A stretch of DNA of 64,000 nucleotides from Streptomyces sp. NBC_00448. Its GTDB lineage: Bacteria; Actinomycetota; Actinomycetes; Streptomycetales; Streptomycetaceae. The translations under genes and the position numbers were made by a program. Below, piece after piece: positions 8,312 through 16,975 of this stretch. Location: the NCBI RefSeq assembly GCF_036014115.1, contig NZ_CP107913.1, forward strand, positions 4,201,001 through 4,265,000. The letters are read 5' to 3'. Below the pieces are notes generated by a model. That model did no database searches. It saw only the letters and a list, made by a program, of their open reading frames with translations, and was not told the DNA's origin. The number at the start of each line of letters is the position of its first letter. The first letter of the stretch is position 1.

Positions 8312-8945
8312 GGCGGCGGGCTATGGCCGTATGGGCGGTGATGTCGACCACGCTGTGGTGGTAGGGGCGTTCGGTGAGGATGCGGAGGGGCCGGCTGAGG
8401 AACGCCACGAGGTTCACCAGCGGGATCAGCCAGCCCACGACCGCGAGGAAGCGCGCCCGCCGGAAGGACTGCTTCCAGGTCGGCCGCTCGTGGCCGTCCC
8501 AGAGCCGGACCACGCGCAGCCCGGTGAGCAGCAGCCCGGGGGTGCCGCCCCACAGGGCCACGAACACGGCGCCGTAGAAGGTCAGCCAGACGCACCCGAG
8601 CAGCCAGAACGCGAGCAGGAAGTACCCCTGGCCGTCCGGGTCCACCGCGTACTGGATTCCGGACGCGAGCGTTCCCGGCGCGGCGAGCGAGATCGCGGCG
8701 ATCGCCAGGTCGATCACCATGGCGGCGAACCGCCGTCCGGTGGAGGCCAGTTCGACGGTCGCGACCTCGCCGCCGCCGACGGGTGCCCGGCCGGCCAGAC
8801 CCGCACAGGCGTACGCCGTCCGGGAGCCCTCCGGAGGCTCGGCCGTGAGCGGGTGCCTCATGCGCTGCGCCTCGCGGGCCCGTTCGCGCCGCGCGGCCCG
8901 GTCCATCGCGCCCGCGGCGGTACGGCCGCCCTCCAACGTCTGCAT
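8301..8945 (-). CDS. RDD family membrane protein
   Basis: The protein has a variable soluble N-terminus of about 70 residues. The RDD domain follows: LASTGRRFAAMVIDLAIAAI (Arg and Asp in the first helix), a second helix around LLAFWLLGCVWLTFYGAVF, GGTPGLLLTGLRVVR and a final helix. The signature Arg and Asp residues are present in slightly altered form. RDD proteins have no single known function; some act as sodium/proton antiporters. ATG at 8945 was chosen because AAGGGCGGG precedes it by five bases. The gene converges with the TMEM175 gene. Confidence 0.75.
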   Translation of the reverse strand: MQTLEGGRTAAGAMDRAARRERAREAQRMRHPLTAEPPEGSRTAYACAGLAGRAPVGGGEVATVELASTGRRFAAMVIDLAIAAISLAAPGTLASGIQYAVDPDGQGYFLLAFWLLGCVWLTFYGAVFVALWGGTPGLLLTGLRVVRLWDGHERPTWKQSFRRARFLAVVGWLIPLVNLVAFLSRPLRILTERPYHHSVVDITAHTAIARRPAR

Positions 8946-9168
8946 CGTTTCCCGCCCTTGACGTGCACGGCGGTGCGCGCCTCGCACCGCGTTGTCGGCG
9001 GGGAGATCCTGACATGATCTTCGCAATGACCACACCATGAGTTCACCAAGGCTGCGCCGACTCGCCATCATCGGGGAACCAAAGAGGCGCCGGTGCCGTC
9101 ACGGCGGCCCGGGGGCGCTTCGCCGGGTACCGCGCCCAGATGTCACACAGCCGTCACGCGTGCGCGCA

Positions 9169-9197
9169 TTGCCAGCGGTCCGCGGGGCGCATAGCTT
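9169..9197 (+). promoter_or_regulatory. Sigma-70-type promoter of the leader peptide and LLM oxidoreductase
   Basis: TTGCCA (9169-9174) and TAGCTT (9192-9197) are separated by 17 bp, close to consensus. Transcription would start near 9204, directly at or before a GTG at 9205, so the leader peptide could be translated from a nearly leaderless mRNA. Confidence 0.6.
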
Positions 9198-9225
9198 GGC
9201 GGGTGTGCGGCAAAGGACGAGGCTG

Positions 9226-9279
9226 GTGACCCGCGTGTACGTCGACCTGTTGCGGTCGGCAAGCGCGTTGTGTCGTTAG
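9226..9279 (+). CDS. Short leader peptide upstream of a sulfur-metabolism gene
   Basis: The 17-codon frame reads MTRVYVDLLRSASALCR. It strongly resembles the short leader peptides with a conserved VDL(L/C)RxASALCR ending that precede sulfur-assimilation genes in many streptomycetes. GTG at 9226 has a GGA eight bases upstream; GTG at 9205 would give 24 residues (MRQRTRLVTRVYVDLLR then SASALCR) and would start right at the predicted transcript start. The single Cys codon next to the stop suggests that translation senses cysteine supply and controls the downstream monooxygenase gene; that mechanism is an inference. Confidence 0.65.
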   Translation: MTRVYVDLLRSASALCR

Positions 9280-9347
9280 GCAGGCAGCCCCCTTCGCCCG
9301 TCCCGGGCCGCGCCCGCGCCCGCGCTTCCGAGATGTTCCCGTCCCCG

Positions 9348-9369
9348 GCAGCCGCGGCGCCCCGGCTGC
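9348..9369 (+). terminator. Hairpin between leader peptide and LLM gene, possible attenuator
   Basis: GCAGCCG (9348-9354) and CGGCTGC (9363-9369) pair perfectly with an 8-base loop. Its place between the leader peptide and the structural gene fits an attenuator, but no alternative antiterminator fold was worked out. Confidence 0.4.
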
Positions 9370-9502
9370 AGAACGCACCCACCCGCGCCCGGGCCGATTC
9401 CGGTGCCCCGTAAGGACTTTCCCGGAATCCCGCCGGCCCCGTCGCCGCTCCACATAGAAGCGCGCGGAAACGCACGATGACGCAATGAATCGGAGTCCCG
9501 CC

Positions 9503-10573
9503 GTGAGTTCGGAATTCCTCTGGTACATCCCCAACACCGTCGAACCCGGCCACCGCGGCGACGACACCACGACCGGCTGGGGCACGCTCGAGTTCTCCAC
9601 CGAACTCGCCCTCGCCGCCGAGGAGCACGGCTGGGGCGGCGCCCTCATCGGCGCGGGGTGGGGACGGCCGGACACCTTCACCGTGGCCACCGCGCTGGCC
9701 GCCCGCACCACCACGTTCAAACCGCTGGTGGCGGTGCGCCCCGGCTACTGGCAGCCCGCGCACTTCGCGAGTTCCGCGGCCACCCTGGACCGGCTCAGCG
9801 GCGGGCGGCTGCTGGTCAACATCGTCAGCGGCCTGGACAGCGCCGCCGCGTACGGCGACGGCGAGAGCGACCCGGCCCGCCGCTACGACCGCACCCGCGA
9901 GTTCCTGCGGCTCGTACGCCGGCTGTGGACCGAGGAGAACGTCACCTTCCGCGGCGAATTCTTCGGCGTCGAGGACTCCACGGTGAGCCCGCCGCCGTAC
10001 GGTGCCGAGGACGGCAGGACCCCGCGGCTGTACTTCGGCGGCGCCTCCGCGGCGGCCGAGCGGGTCTCGGCCGCCGAGGCCGACGTCCAGCTCTTCTGGG
10101 GCGAGCCGCTCGACGGCCTGGCCGAGCGGATCGACCGGCTCAAGGCACTGAGCGCCTCGCTCGAACGGCGGCACGCCCCGCTGGAGTTCGGGCTGCGGAT
10201 CACCACGCTGATCCGGGACACGACCGAGCAGGCGTGGCACGACGCCGAGGCGAAGGTCGCCGCGATGGCGGACCGGCCCGACACCACGACCGCCCACTGG
10301 CACAGCGCTGTCGGGCAGCGCCGGCTGCGCGAACTCACCGAGCGAGGCGAGGTGTTGGACTCCTGCCTGTACACCGCGCCCGGCCGCGCCGGCGGCGTCG
10401 GCGCGGGCAGCAGCTGGCTGGTCGGCTCGCCCGACGACGTGGCCGCGGCGCTGCGCAGGTACGGCGAACTCGGCATCACCCACTTCGTGTTGTCCGACAC
10501 TCCGTACCGCTCGGAAGTGTCCCGTATCGGGGACCGGTTGCTCGGCCGGCTCCGGCAGCCCAGCGCGGTCTGA
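9503..10573 (+). CDS. LLM-class flavin-dependent monooxygenase, alkanesulfonate monooxygenase-like
   Basis: The 356-residue TIM-barrel protein belongs to the bacterial luciferase-like family and resembles SsuD, which uses FMNH2 and O2 to release sulfite from alkanesulfonates. Characteristic stretches are EFLWYIPNTVEPGHRGDD at the start, TTFKPLVAVRPGYWQP, GGRLLVNIVSGLD, RYDRTREFLRLVRRLW and LYFGGAS. GTG at 9503 was chosen because GGAG lies seven bases upstream; ATG at 9485 would add six residues. No flavin reductase (SsuE) or sulfonate transporter is adjacent, but the upstream leader peptide of the sulfur type supports a sulfur-scavenging role. Confidence 0.85.
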   Translation: MSSEFLWYIPNTVEPGHRGDDTTTGWGTLEFSTELALAAEEHGWGGALIGAGWGRPDTFTVATALAARTTTFKPLVAVRPGYWQPAHFASSAATLDRLSGGRLLVNIVSGLDSAAAYGDGESDPARRYDRTREFLRLVRRLWTEENVTFRGEFFGVEDSTVSPPPYGAEDGRTPRLYFGGASAAAERVSAAEADVQLFWGEPLDGLAERIDRLKALSASLERRHAPLEFGLRITTLIRDTTEQAWHDAEAKVAAMADRPDTTTAHWHSAVGQRRLRELTERGEVLDSCLYTAPGRAGGVGAGSSWLVGSPDDVAAALRRYGELGITHFVLSDTPYRSEVSRIGDRLLGRLRQPSAV

Positions 10574-10635
10574 GCCGGCCCGCTCCGGTTCGGCGGACGA
10601 GCGGCAGGCCGTCAGGACGGTGAGCGGGAAGGCCG

Positions 10636-11304
10636 TCAGGACTGGAGGAACGCCAGGACCGCCAGGACACGGCGGTGGGTCTCCTCGGCCGGGGGCAGGT
10701 CGAGCTTGGCGAGGATGTTGCCGATGTGCTTGCCGACCGCGGCCTCGGAGACCACGAGCCCGCGGGCGATCGCGGCGTTGGAGCGGCCCTCGGCGACCAA
10801 CGCGAGGACCTCCCGTTCGCGCGGGGTGAGGCGTTCCAGGGGATCGCGGCGGTGGCGCAGCAGTTGACGGACCACCTCGGGGTCCACCACGGTGCCGCCA
10901 TCGGCGACCTGGTGGAGGGCGGCCACGAACTCCTCGACCCGGCCGACCCGGTCCTTGAGCAGGTAACCGACGCCGGTGCCGTCGCCGGTCTCCAGCAGCT
11001 CGGTGACGTAGGTGCGTTGGACGTACTGGCTGAGCACGAGGACCGGGAGCGCGGGCGTCGCGCGGCGCAGGGCGACGGCGGCGCGCAGCCCCTCGTCGGT
11101 GAAGCCGGGCGGCATGCGGACGTCGGTCACCACGACGTCCGGGCGGTGCGCGGCGACGGCGGAGCGCAGCGCGTCGCCGTCGCCGACCGCGGCGACCACC
11201 TCGTGGCCGAAGCGCGCCAGCAGCCCGGTCAGCCCCTCGCGCAGCAGCACGCTGTCCTCGGCCAGCACTACCCGGAGCGGACGGTCGACGGCGTCATCTC
11301 GCAC
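10636..11304 (-). CDS. LuxR-type (NarL/FixJ) response regulator
   Basis: Residues 10-125 form a receiver domain with the acidic pair in LAEDS and the phosphoacceptor D61 in VVVTDVRMP. The C-terminus has the LuxR helix-turn-helix LTPREREVLALVAEGRSNAA and VSEAAVGKHIGNILAKLDL. The GTG start at 11304 lies inside the end of the histidine-kinase gene (about 37 bp overlap) with GGAG five bases upstream, so the pair is translationally coupled. It probably controls the divergent ABC transporter through the palindrome at 12620-12645. Confidence 0.92.
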   Translation of the reverse strand: MRDDAVDRPLRVVLAEDSVLLREGLTGLLARFGHEVVAAVGDGDALRSAVAAHRPDVVVTDVRMPPGFTDEGLRAAVALRRATPALPVLVLSQYVQRTYVTELLETGDGTGVGYLLKDRVGRVEEFVAALHQVADGGTVVDPEVVRQLLRHRRDPLERLTPREREVLALVAEGRSNAAIARGLVVSEAAVGKHIGNILAKLDLPPAEETHRRVLAVLAFLQS

Positions 11305-12566
11305 GGCAGCTCCACTCGCAGCAGGGTCGGTCCGCCGGGAGGGCTGGACAGTTCGAGTCTTCCATCCAGCACCGATACCCGGTCGGCGAGGCCGATCAGA
11401 CCCGAACCCCGGCCGGCCGAGGCGCCGCCGCGCCCGTTGTCGCCGACCTCGACCGTGAGGCGGCCCGCGGCGTACCTGCCCACCACGCCGGCCCGGGTCG
11501 CGCCGCTGTGCCGGGCGATGTTCGTGAGCGCCTCGCACACCACGAAGTACGCGGTGGCCTCGACCGCGTCGGGCAGCCGGCCCGGCAGGTCGAGGGAGAC
11601 GTCCACCGGCACCGCCGACCGGTCGGCGACATCCGGGATCGCGGCCGGCAGGCCGTAGTCGGCCAGCACCTTGGGGTGGATGCCGCGGATCAACTCCCGC
11701 AGCGCGAGGAGGACCTCGCCGGCCTCGTCGTGCGCCTTCGCGATCAGGTCCGCGACCGGGCCCGGCGGGGCGTCCAGGCGGGCGAGGCCCAGGGTCATGG
11801 TCAGCGCCACCAGCCGCTGCTGGGCGCCGTCGTGCAGATCGCGCTCGATGCGGCGCCGCTCCGCCTCGAAGGCGTCCATCAACCGGCCCCGGGAGCTGGC
11901 GAGTTCCACGATCCGGCGGCCCAGCGCGTCGTCACGCGGCGACGTGAGCAGCCGGGTGAGCCCGGCACGTGCGCCGGCCAGCGGGCCGAGCACGTATCCG
12001 ACGACGCCGAGCAGCACCACCCCCAGCAGCGCCGCCCCGAGCGCCTCGGGATACGACGACACGCTCCACGTCTTGAGCACCCTGTACTGGCGTCCGTGGC
12101 CGACCGTCGCCATCAGGACGGGGGTGGCGATCAGGCCCAGCGCCACGGCCAGCGCGACGCCCGCGGCCAGCAGGTCCAGCGGCCACAGCACGACCGCGAA
12201 CAGCAGCGTGTACGCCAACTCCCGCCAGGTCGCCTGCTCCCGGTACCGGGTGCGCAGCAGCGCTACGACGCCCGGCCGGCCCGGCGGCCGGTGGCCGCTC
12301 GGCGCCGGGTCGGCGTCGATCAGCCGCAGCCGCCACCGTTCGACGGCCGCCACCGGAATGCCCACCAGGCCGAGCAGGGCCAGCAGCGGCAGACCGACCA
12401 GCACCAGGGTCAGCCCGCCGGCGACCACCGCGTACCCGGCGATCACCACCAGCGCGGCCAGCCCCACCGGAGCGCTGCTCAGCAGGTAGCCGGCCGCCCG
12501 CCAGGGCCACGAGGTCAGCAGGTAGTCGGGCCGGGCCAGGGCCTGCCAGACGTTGCGGGAGCGCAT
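11268..12566 (-). CDS. Sensor histidine kinase (HisKA_3 / putative-sensor type)
   Basis: The first 200 residues hold four transmembrane segments of the streptomycete 'putative sensor' type, with little extracytoplasmic sequence, suggesting that the signal is sensed in the membrane. The dimerisation domain carries the phosphorylated His in RRIERDLHDGAQQRLVAL. The ATP-binding domain shows an N-box near VCEALTNIARHS and G-boxes VGDNGRGG and GSGLIGLADRV. ATG at 12566 gives 432 residues. It overlaps its response regulator and faces an ABC transporter divergently, the layout of antibiotic- or envelope-stress-sensing systems. Confidence 0.92.
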   Translation of the reverse strand: MRSRNVWQALARPDYLLTSWPWRAAGYLLSSAPVGLAALVVIAGYAVVAGGLTLVLVGLPLLALLGLVGIPVAAVERWRLRLIDADPAPSGHRPPGRPGVVALLRTRYREQATWRELAYTLLFAVVLWPLDLLAAGVALAVALGLIATPVLMATVGHGRQYRVLKTWSVSSYPEALGAALLGVVLLGVVGYVLGPLAGARAGLTRLLTSPRDDALGRRIVELASSRGRLMDAFEAERRRIERDLHDGAQQRLVALTMTLGLARLDAPPGPVADLIAKAHDEAGEVLLALRELIRGIHPKVLADYGLPAAIPDVADRSAVPVDVSLDLPGRLPDAVEATAYFVVCEALTNIARHSGATRAGVVGRYAAGRLTVEVGDNGRGGASAGRGSGLIGLADRVSVLDGRLELSSPPGGPTLLRVELPCEMTPSTVRSG

Positions 12567-12619
12567 CCGCCCACCGTAGAAGAGCGGTTCATGGCCAGGC
12601 GATCCCGCTGGACCGAACT

Positions 12620-12645
12620 CCGGGGTAGTGCCTGCACTACCCCGG
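12620..12645. promoter_or_regulatory. 26-bp perfect palindrome, probable response-regulator operator
   Basis: CCGGGGTAGTGC (12620-12631) is followed after CT by its exact reverse complement GCACTACCCCGG (12634-12645). It lies in the 265-bp divergent region, 54 bp from the kinase start and 185 bp from the ABC gene. A perfect 12-bp dyad in an intergenic region is best explained as a dimer-binding site for the adjacent regulator; this is inferred from position. Confidence 0.6.
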
Positions 12646-12830
12646 ACCCGGCCCGCCCACGCGCCGTGCGACCGCCCTTGGCCGTCGACTCCCCTCCGTT
12701 CAGGGTCTGTCCGGCCCACCCCGACCAGCCGTACTACCAGCCGTATGGCCTTGTCCGGTGGGTCTGGGCCCACCCCAGGACTCGGTCCTGCCCTCCTGCG
12801 CCCGGCCGCGCCCGGCGCTTGGGTGAGGGC

Positions 12831-13565
12831 ATGGCGAACGAGGCGGTCCAACTGCGCGCGGTGAGCAGGACATACGGGTCGAGGGACGCGCGGGTCACCG
12901 CGCTCGACGACGTGACACTGGGCTTTCCGGCGGGAACCTTCACCGCGGTGATGGGCGCGTCGGGGTCGGGCAAGTCGACGCTGCTGCAGTGCGCGGCGGG
13001 GCTCGACCGGCCGACGTCCGGGGCGGTGCTGCTCGGCGGTACCGACCTGACCGGGCTGGGCGAGACGGAGTTGACGCTGCTGCGCCGCCGGCGGGTCGGC
13101 TTCGTCTTCCAGTCGTTCAACCTGCTGCCCGCGCTGACCGCGGAGCAGAACGTCGCGCTGCCGCTGCGGCTTTCCGGGCGGCGCCCGGCGAAGGGCGCCG
13201 TGCTGGAGGCGCTGGCCCGGGTCGGCCTCGCCGAGCGGGCCCGGCACCGCCCGGCCGAGCTGTCCGGCGGCCAGCAGCAACGGGTCGCGCTGGCAAGGGC
13301 GTTGATCACCCGGCCCGAGGTACTGTTCGGCGACGAGCCGACCGGCGCGCTGGACTCCGCGGCGAGCCGCCAGGTGCTGGCCATGCTGCGGGCCATGGTC
13401 GACGACGGCCGGACCGTCGTCATGGTCACCCACGACCCGGTCGCGGCCTCCTTCGCGGACCGGGTGCTGTTCCTCACCGACGGCCGGCCGAGCGGCGAAC
13501 TGGCCTCCCCCACCGCCGAGTCGGTCGCCGCCCGCATGGCCCGGCTGGAGGCGGCGGCGTGTTGA
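12831..13565 (+). CDS. ABC transporter ATPase, MacB/LolD type
   Basis: This 244-residue ATPase has Walker A GASGSGKST, the Q-loop FQSFNLLPAL, the signature LSGGQQQRVALARAL, Walker B VLFGDEPTGALD and the H-loop VMVTHDP. The ETELTLLRRRRVGFVFQ region and short length are typical of ATPases that pair with FtsX-type permeases, which move or extract amphiphilic compounds without acting as classical pumps. It overlaps the permease gene (GTG at 13559 inside the stop region). Confidence 0.93.
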   Translation: MANEAVQLRAVSRTYGSRDARVTALDDVTLGFPAGTFTAVMGASGSGKSTLLQCAAGLDRPTSGAVLLGGTDLTGLGETELTLLRRRRVGFVFQSFNLLPALTAEQNVALPLRLSGRRPAKGAVLEALARVGLAERARHRPAELSGGQQQRVALARALITRPEVLFGDEPTGALDSAASRQVLAMLRAMVDDGRTVVMVTHDPVAASFADRVLFLTDGRPSGELASPTAESVAARMARLEAAAC

Positions 13566-16123
13566 GCACCGCGCTGCGGACCCTGCGGGCCCGCTGGGTC
13601 ACCTTCGCCGGCAGTTTCGTCGCCCTCGCCCTCGGGGTGGGCCTGATCACGACGACGGGCCTGGCGCTCGCGTCCGGTGCGCACGCCCCGCACCGCGGCC
13701 CGGAGCGGTTCGCGTCCCCCTCGGCGCCGGTGGTCGTGCACGGCGCCGACACCCTGCGGGTGCCGACGCCGATCGGGGTGCGGACCGCGGAACTGTCGCA
13801 GCCCCGGCCGGTGCCGGCCGGCCTGATCACCGCGCTGGCGAAGCTCGGCACGGTCACCGCGGACCGGTCGTTCGCGGTGAGCGCCGCGCGCGGCCGGGCC
13901 GGCGCCGACCACCCCGGCCTCCCCGACGACTCCGGCAGCCCCGACAGAACTGACGGCGCTGACGACCCGACCGGCCCGACCGAACTGACCGGCCACCCCT
14001 GGGCCTCCGCCGGCTTCGCCGGTTACCGGCTCACCGCGGGCCGCGCGCCGGCCGCGCCGGACGAGGTCGTCGTCTCCGGCGCCTGGGCCCGCCCGGGGCA
14101 GCGGATCGCGATGCGCGCGGCCGGGAGCGTACGGACCAGGACCGTGGTCGGCACGGTCGCCGCTCTTCCCTTCGAGCGGGCGGTGTTCTTCACCGGCGCC
14201 GAGGCGGCCCGGCTCTCGCCGCGCGTCCACGACGTGGTGGTGGCGGCGCCCGCCCGCGCGGTGGTCTCGGCGGTCGCCGCGGACCCGGCGGCCGCCGGCG
14301 TCCAGGTGCTGACCGGCGACCGGCGGCGACTGGCCGACCCCGACCGGGACGGCGACCACGAGGCGATGGTCGCCGTCTACGCCCTGCTCGGCACCGCGGG
14401 CGGGGTCACCGGCTTCGTGTCGGTGTTCGTGGTGGCGTCGACGTTCGCGTTCTCCGTCGCCCTGCGCAGGCGGGAGTTCGGCCTGCTGCGGACCGCGGGG
14501 GCAACCCCGCGGCAGGTCCGGCGGATGGTGTTCGCCGAGGCGTTCGCGGTCGGGGTGCCGGCGTCGGCGGCGGGCTGCGTGCTCGGCGGATACGGCGCTC
14601 CGTGGCTGGCCCGGACCCTGGTGCGGCAGCGGGTCGCGCCGGGGTGGTTCGCGATCGGCGGGGCGGCCTGGCCGTACGGGGCGGCGTTCGGCACCGGCCT
14701 GCTGGTCGTCATGGCGGGGGTGTGGGCGGCCGGGCGGCGGGCGGGACGGGTCGCGCCCACCGAGGCGCTGCGGGACGCGGCCCTCGACCACCGGGTCATG
14801 GCGCCCGGCCGCCTGGTGGCGGGCGGCGCGCTGCTGCTGGGCGGCGGCTGGCTCCTGGTGTCGGGTCTGGTGTCCGACCCGGGTGGGGCGCTGCACCGCA
14901 AGGCGTACACCGTGCAGCCGATGGTGCTGATCACCGCGGTCGCGCTGCTCGCGCCGGCGGTGGTGCGACCGCTGGTCCGGCTGCTGGCGTGGCTGCCGGC
15001 CAGGCTGCCCGGCGCGACCTGGATGCTCGCCGGGGAGAGCGCCGCGGCGGCCGTCCGCCGCAGCGCGGCCCTCGCGGCGCCGGTGCTGATGTCGGTGGCG
15101 CTGGCCGGGTCGCTGCTGGGCGCGGCCGCGACCGTCGACGCGGCCAAGGCGGCGGAGGCGCGCGGGCAGAGCGCCGCCGGCTTCGTGGTCACCGCCGCCG
15201 ACGGCGCGGGGTTCGCCCCGGCGACCGTCGCCCGGGTCGCCGCGGTGCCCGGCGCCGACACGGCCGCGTTCGCCCCGTCCACCGTGCACACCCTGGAGGA
15301 CGGGGTGGCCCTCGTCGCGGACCGGGCCGAGGCGGTCTCCCCGGCGGGGCTGGCGGCGGTGGCGCGTCCGCCCGTCGTCGCGGGCCGGTTGGCGGCGCTC
15401 GACGACGGCTCGATCGTCGTCAACCAGGAGTGGGCCGACCACACGGTGGGTCACCGCGTGCGGGTGTGGCTGGGCGACGGCACGCGCAGGTCGCTGCGGA
15501 TCGCGGCGGTGCTGCGGCAGGGCACCGGCGACAACGGCGTGTACGTCACGCCCGCGAACGGTGCGGGCTCCGCTGTGCGGCGGATCGACGTGCGGCTGCG
15601 GCCCGGCGCGGACCGCGCCACCGTCGTGACGGCGCTGCGGGACGCGGTGGCGCCGGCCGGCGGGCTGGTACGGACGGCGGACCGGTGGACGTCGGCGCGG
15701 TACCCGCGGACCGGCCGGCAGACCCTGATCGGCTTCTGGCTGGTGCTCGGCATCGCCCTGCTCTACACCGGCATCGCGCTGGCGAACACGACGGTGATGG
15801 CGACCGCCGACCGTTTCCGCGACCTCGCGGCGCTGCGGCTCGCGGGCGCGACCGTACGGCAGGTGCTGTGGCTTCTGGCCGCGGAGTCGCTGCTGGTGGT
15901 CGCCGCCGGCGTGCTGCTGGGCGGCCTGGTGACGGGCCTGGACCTGGCCGGCGTCCGGGTGGCCCTCGCGCTGCTGTCGGTACGGTCCGCCGTGGTAGTG
16001 CCGTGGGGCACGGTCGGGGCGGTGGCCGGGGCGTGCGCGGTGCTCACCGTGGTGTCCGCGCTGGTCCCGGCGGCGGTCCTGCTGCGCCGCGGCGCGGTCG
16101 GGGCGGCCGGGACCCGCGAGTGA
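13559..16123 (+). CDS. FtsX-type ABC transporter permease (two FtsX domains)
   Basis: The 854-residue permease begins with a transmembrane anchor (LRARWVTFAGSFVALALGVG), then a large extracytoplasmic domain to about residue 270. The first FtsX domain follows (YALLGTAGGVTGFVSVFVVA onward), then a second extracytoplasmic domain, and a second FtsX domain ends the protein (LVLGIALLYTGIALANTTVM, LRLAGATVRQVLWLLAAES). The GTG start has GGAGG seven bases upstream. Together with the preceding ATPase and the divergent two-component system it forms a probable peptide- or drug-resistance module. Confidence 0.92.
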   Translation: MLSTALRTLRARWVTFAGSFVALALGVGLITTTGLALASGAHAPHRGPERFASPSAPVVVHGADTLRVPTPIGVRTAELSQPRPVPAGLITALAKLGTVTADRSFAVSAARGRAGADHPGLPDDSGSPDRTDGADDPTGPTELTGHPWASAGFAGYRLTAGRAPAAPDEVVVSGAWARPGQRIAMRAAGSVRTRTVVGTVAALPFERAVFFTGAEAARLSPRVHDVVVAAPARAVVSAVAADPAAAGVQVLTGDRRRLADPDRDGDHEAMVAVYALLGTAGGVTGFVSVFVVASTFAFSVALRRREFGLLRTAGATPRQVRRMVFAEAFAVGVPASAAGCVLGGYGAPWLARTLVRQRVAPGWFAIGGAAWPYGAAFGTGLLVVMAGVWAAGRRAGRVAPTEALRDAALDHRVMAPGRLVAGGALLLGGGWLLVSGLVSDPGGALHRKAYTVQPMVLITAVALLAPAVVRPLVRLLAWLPARLPGATWMLAGESAAAAVRRSAALAAPVLMSVALAGSLLGAAATVDAAKAAEARGQSAAGFVVTAADGAGFAPATVARVAAVPGADTAAFAPSTVHTLEDGVALVADRAEAVSPAGLAAVARPPVVAGRLAALDDGSIVVNQEWADHTVGHRVRVWLGDGTRRSLRIAAVLRQGTGDNGVYVTPANGAGSAVRRIDVRLRPGADRATVVTALRDAVAPAGGLVRTADRWTSARYPRTGRQTLIGFWLVLGIALLYTGIALANTTVMATADRFRDLAALRLAGATVRQVLWLLAAESLLVVAAGVLLGGLVTGLDLAGVRVALALLSVRSAVVVPWGTVGAVAGACAVLTVVSALVPAAVLLRRGAVGAAGTRE

Positions 16124-16278
16124 TCCGGAGCGGGTCCGCGGGCCCTCGCGGGGCGACGCGGGTGCGGTGTACCGGGTGCCGGTGCCGGGTACGGCGGGTA
16201 CGGCGAAACGGGTGCCGTGCGCGGCGAACCGGGCGCCCCTCGGAAGGCGTCCAAGCTATTCCAGGGGAGGCGGAACAG

Positions 16279-16956
16279 ATGGAACTGACCTTGGCGGAAG
16301 AGCTGTTGCTCCTCTCCAGGAACGAGCAGTCCGGTCGGCTCGCCGCCAGCGAGGCGGTGTCGTTCGGCGTGGCGGGGGCAGTGCTGATGGAACTGGCGCT
16401 GGACGGGCGGATCGGGGTGCGCGACAACCGGGTGGTCGCGCTCGACGGTGGGTCCGGCGCGCTCGCCGTACGCCAGGCCGGGCCGCCGGCGGAGGAGTTG
16501 TGGAAGCGCATCCGCGAGCAGCGGCGCCCGCGGCGGGCCGCACGGTGGGTGGGCTCCGCCAGGAACGACAAGGCGTACCAGAAAGTGCGGACCGGGCTCC
16601 GCGACCGCGGCATCGTGCACGCCGAACGCCGCCGTGTCCTCGGCCTGTTCCCCGCCACGCGCTGGACCGAGGCGGACCCTGTGCCGGCCGTCGAGATCCG
16701 CGACCGCGTCGCCCGGGCGGTGAGCGGTGGCGACGCCGACGAACGCACCGTCGCCCTCGTCCTGCTCGTCGACGCCTCCGAACTGTCCGCGCGGGTCTTC
16801 CCGCGGATCGACCGGCGCACCCGCAAGGACCGGTTGCGGAAGTTCGCCGCGGGTCCCTGGGCGAGCGAACCGGTCGGGGAGGCCGTCCGGGCGGTCACGA
16901 AGGGCGTCACCGGCGCCCTCTCCTCGGCCCGCGCCGCCCAGGCGGCGAACAACTGA
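16279..16956 (+). CDS. GPP34 (GOLPH3/Vps74) family phosphoprotein
   Basis: The 225-residue protein starts MELTLAEELLLLSRNEQSGR, the hallmark opening of GPP34 proteins. The helical body has FGVAGAVLMELALDGRIGV, ARNDKAYQKVRTGLRDRGIV and the later TVALVLLVDASELSARVF. Eukaryotic GOLPH3 binds phosphatidylinositol-4-phosphate; in actinomycetes the family is widespread and its job is unclear, possibly membrane association. ATG at 16279 is preceded by GGGGAGG. It is monocistronic. Confidence 0.85.
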   Translation: MELTLAEELLLLSRNEQSGRLAASEAVSFGVAGAVLMELALDGRIGVRDNRVVALDGGSGALAVRQAGPPAEELWKRIREQRRPRRAARWVGSARNDKAYQKVRTGLRDRGIVHAERRRVLGLFPATRWTEADPVPAVEIRDRVARAVSGGDADERTVALVLLVDASELSARVFPRIDRRTRKDRLRKFAAGPWASEPVGEAVRAVTKGVTGALSSARAAQAANN

Positions 16957-16975
16957 CGTGCGCCGGCCGCCCGGC

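Noticed and set aside
11268..13433. Long minus-strand frame extending far upstream of the sensor kinase
   Set aside because: The extension is antisense to the ABC ATPase gene and lacks family similarity; the kinase starts at ATG 12566.
12734..16123. Very long overlapping frames opposite the FtsX permease, up to 900 codons
   Set aside because: High GC leaves antisense frames open; composition is Arg/Gly/Ala noise and the permease frame has clear domains.
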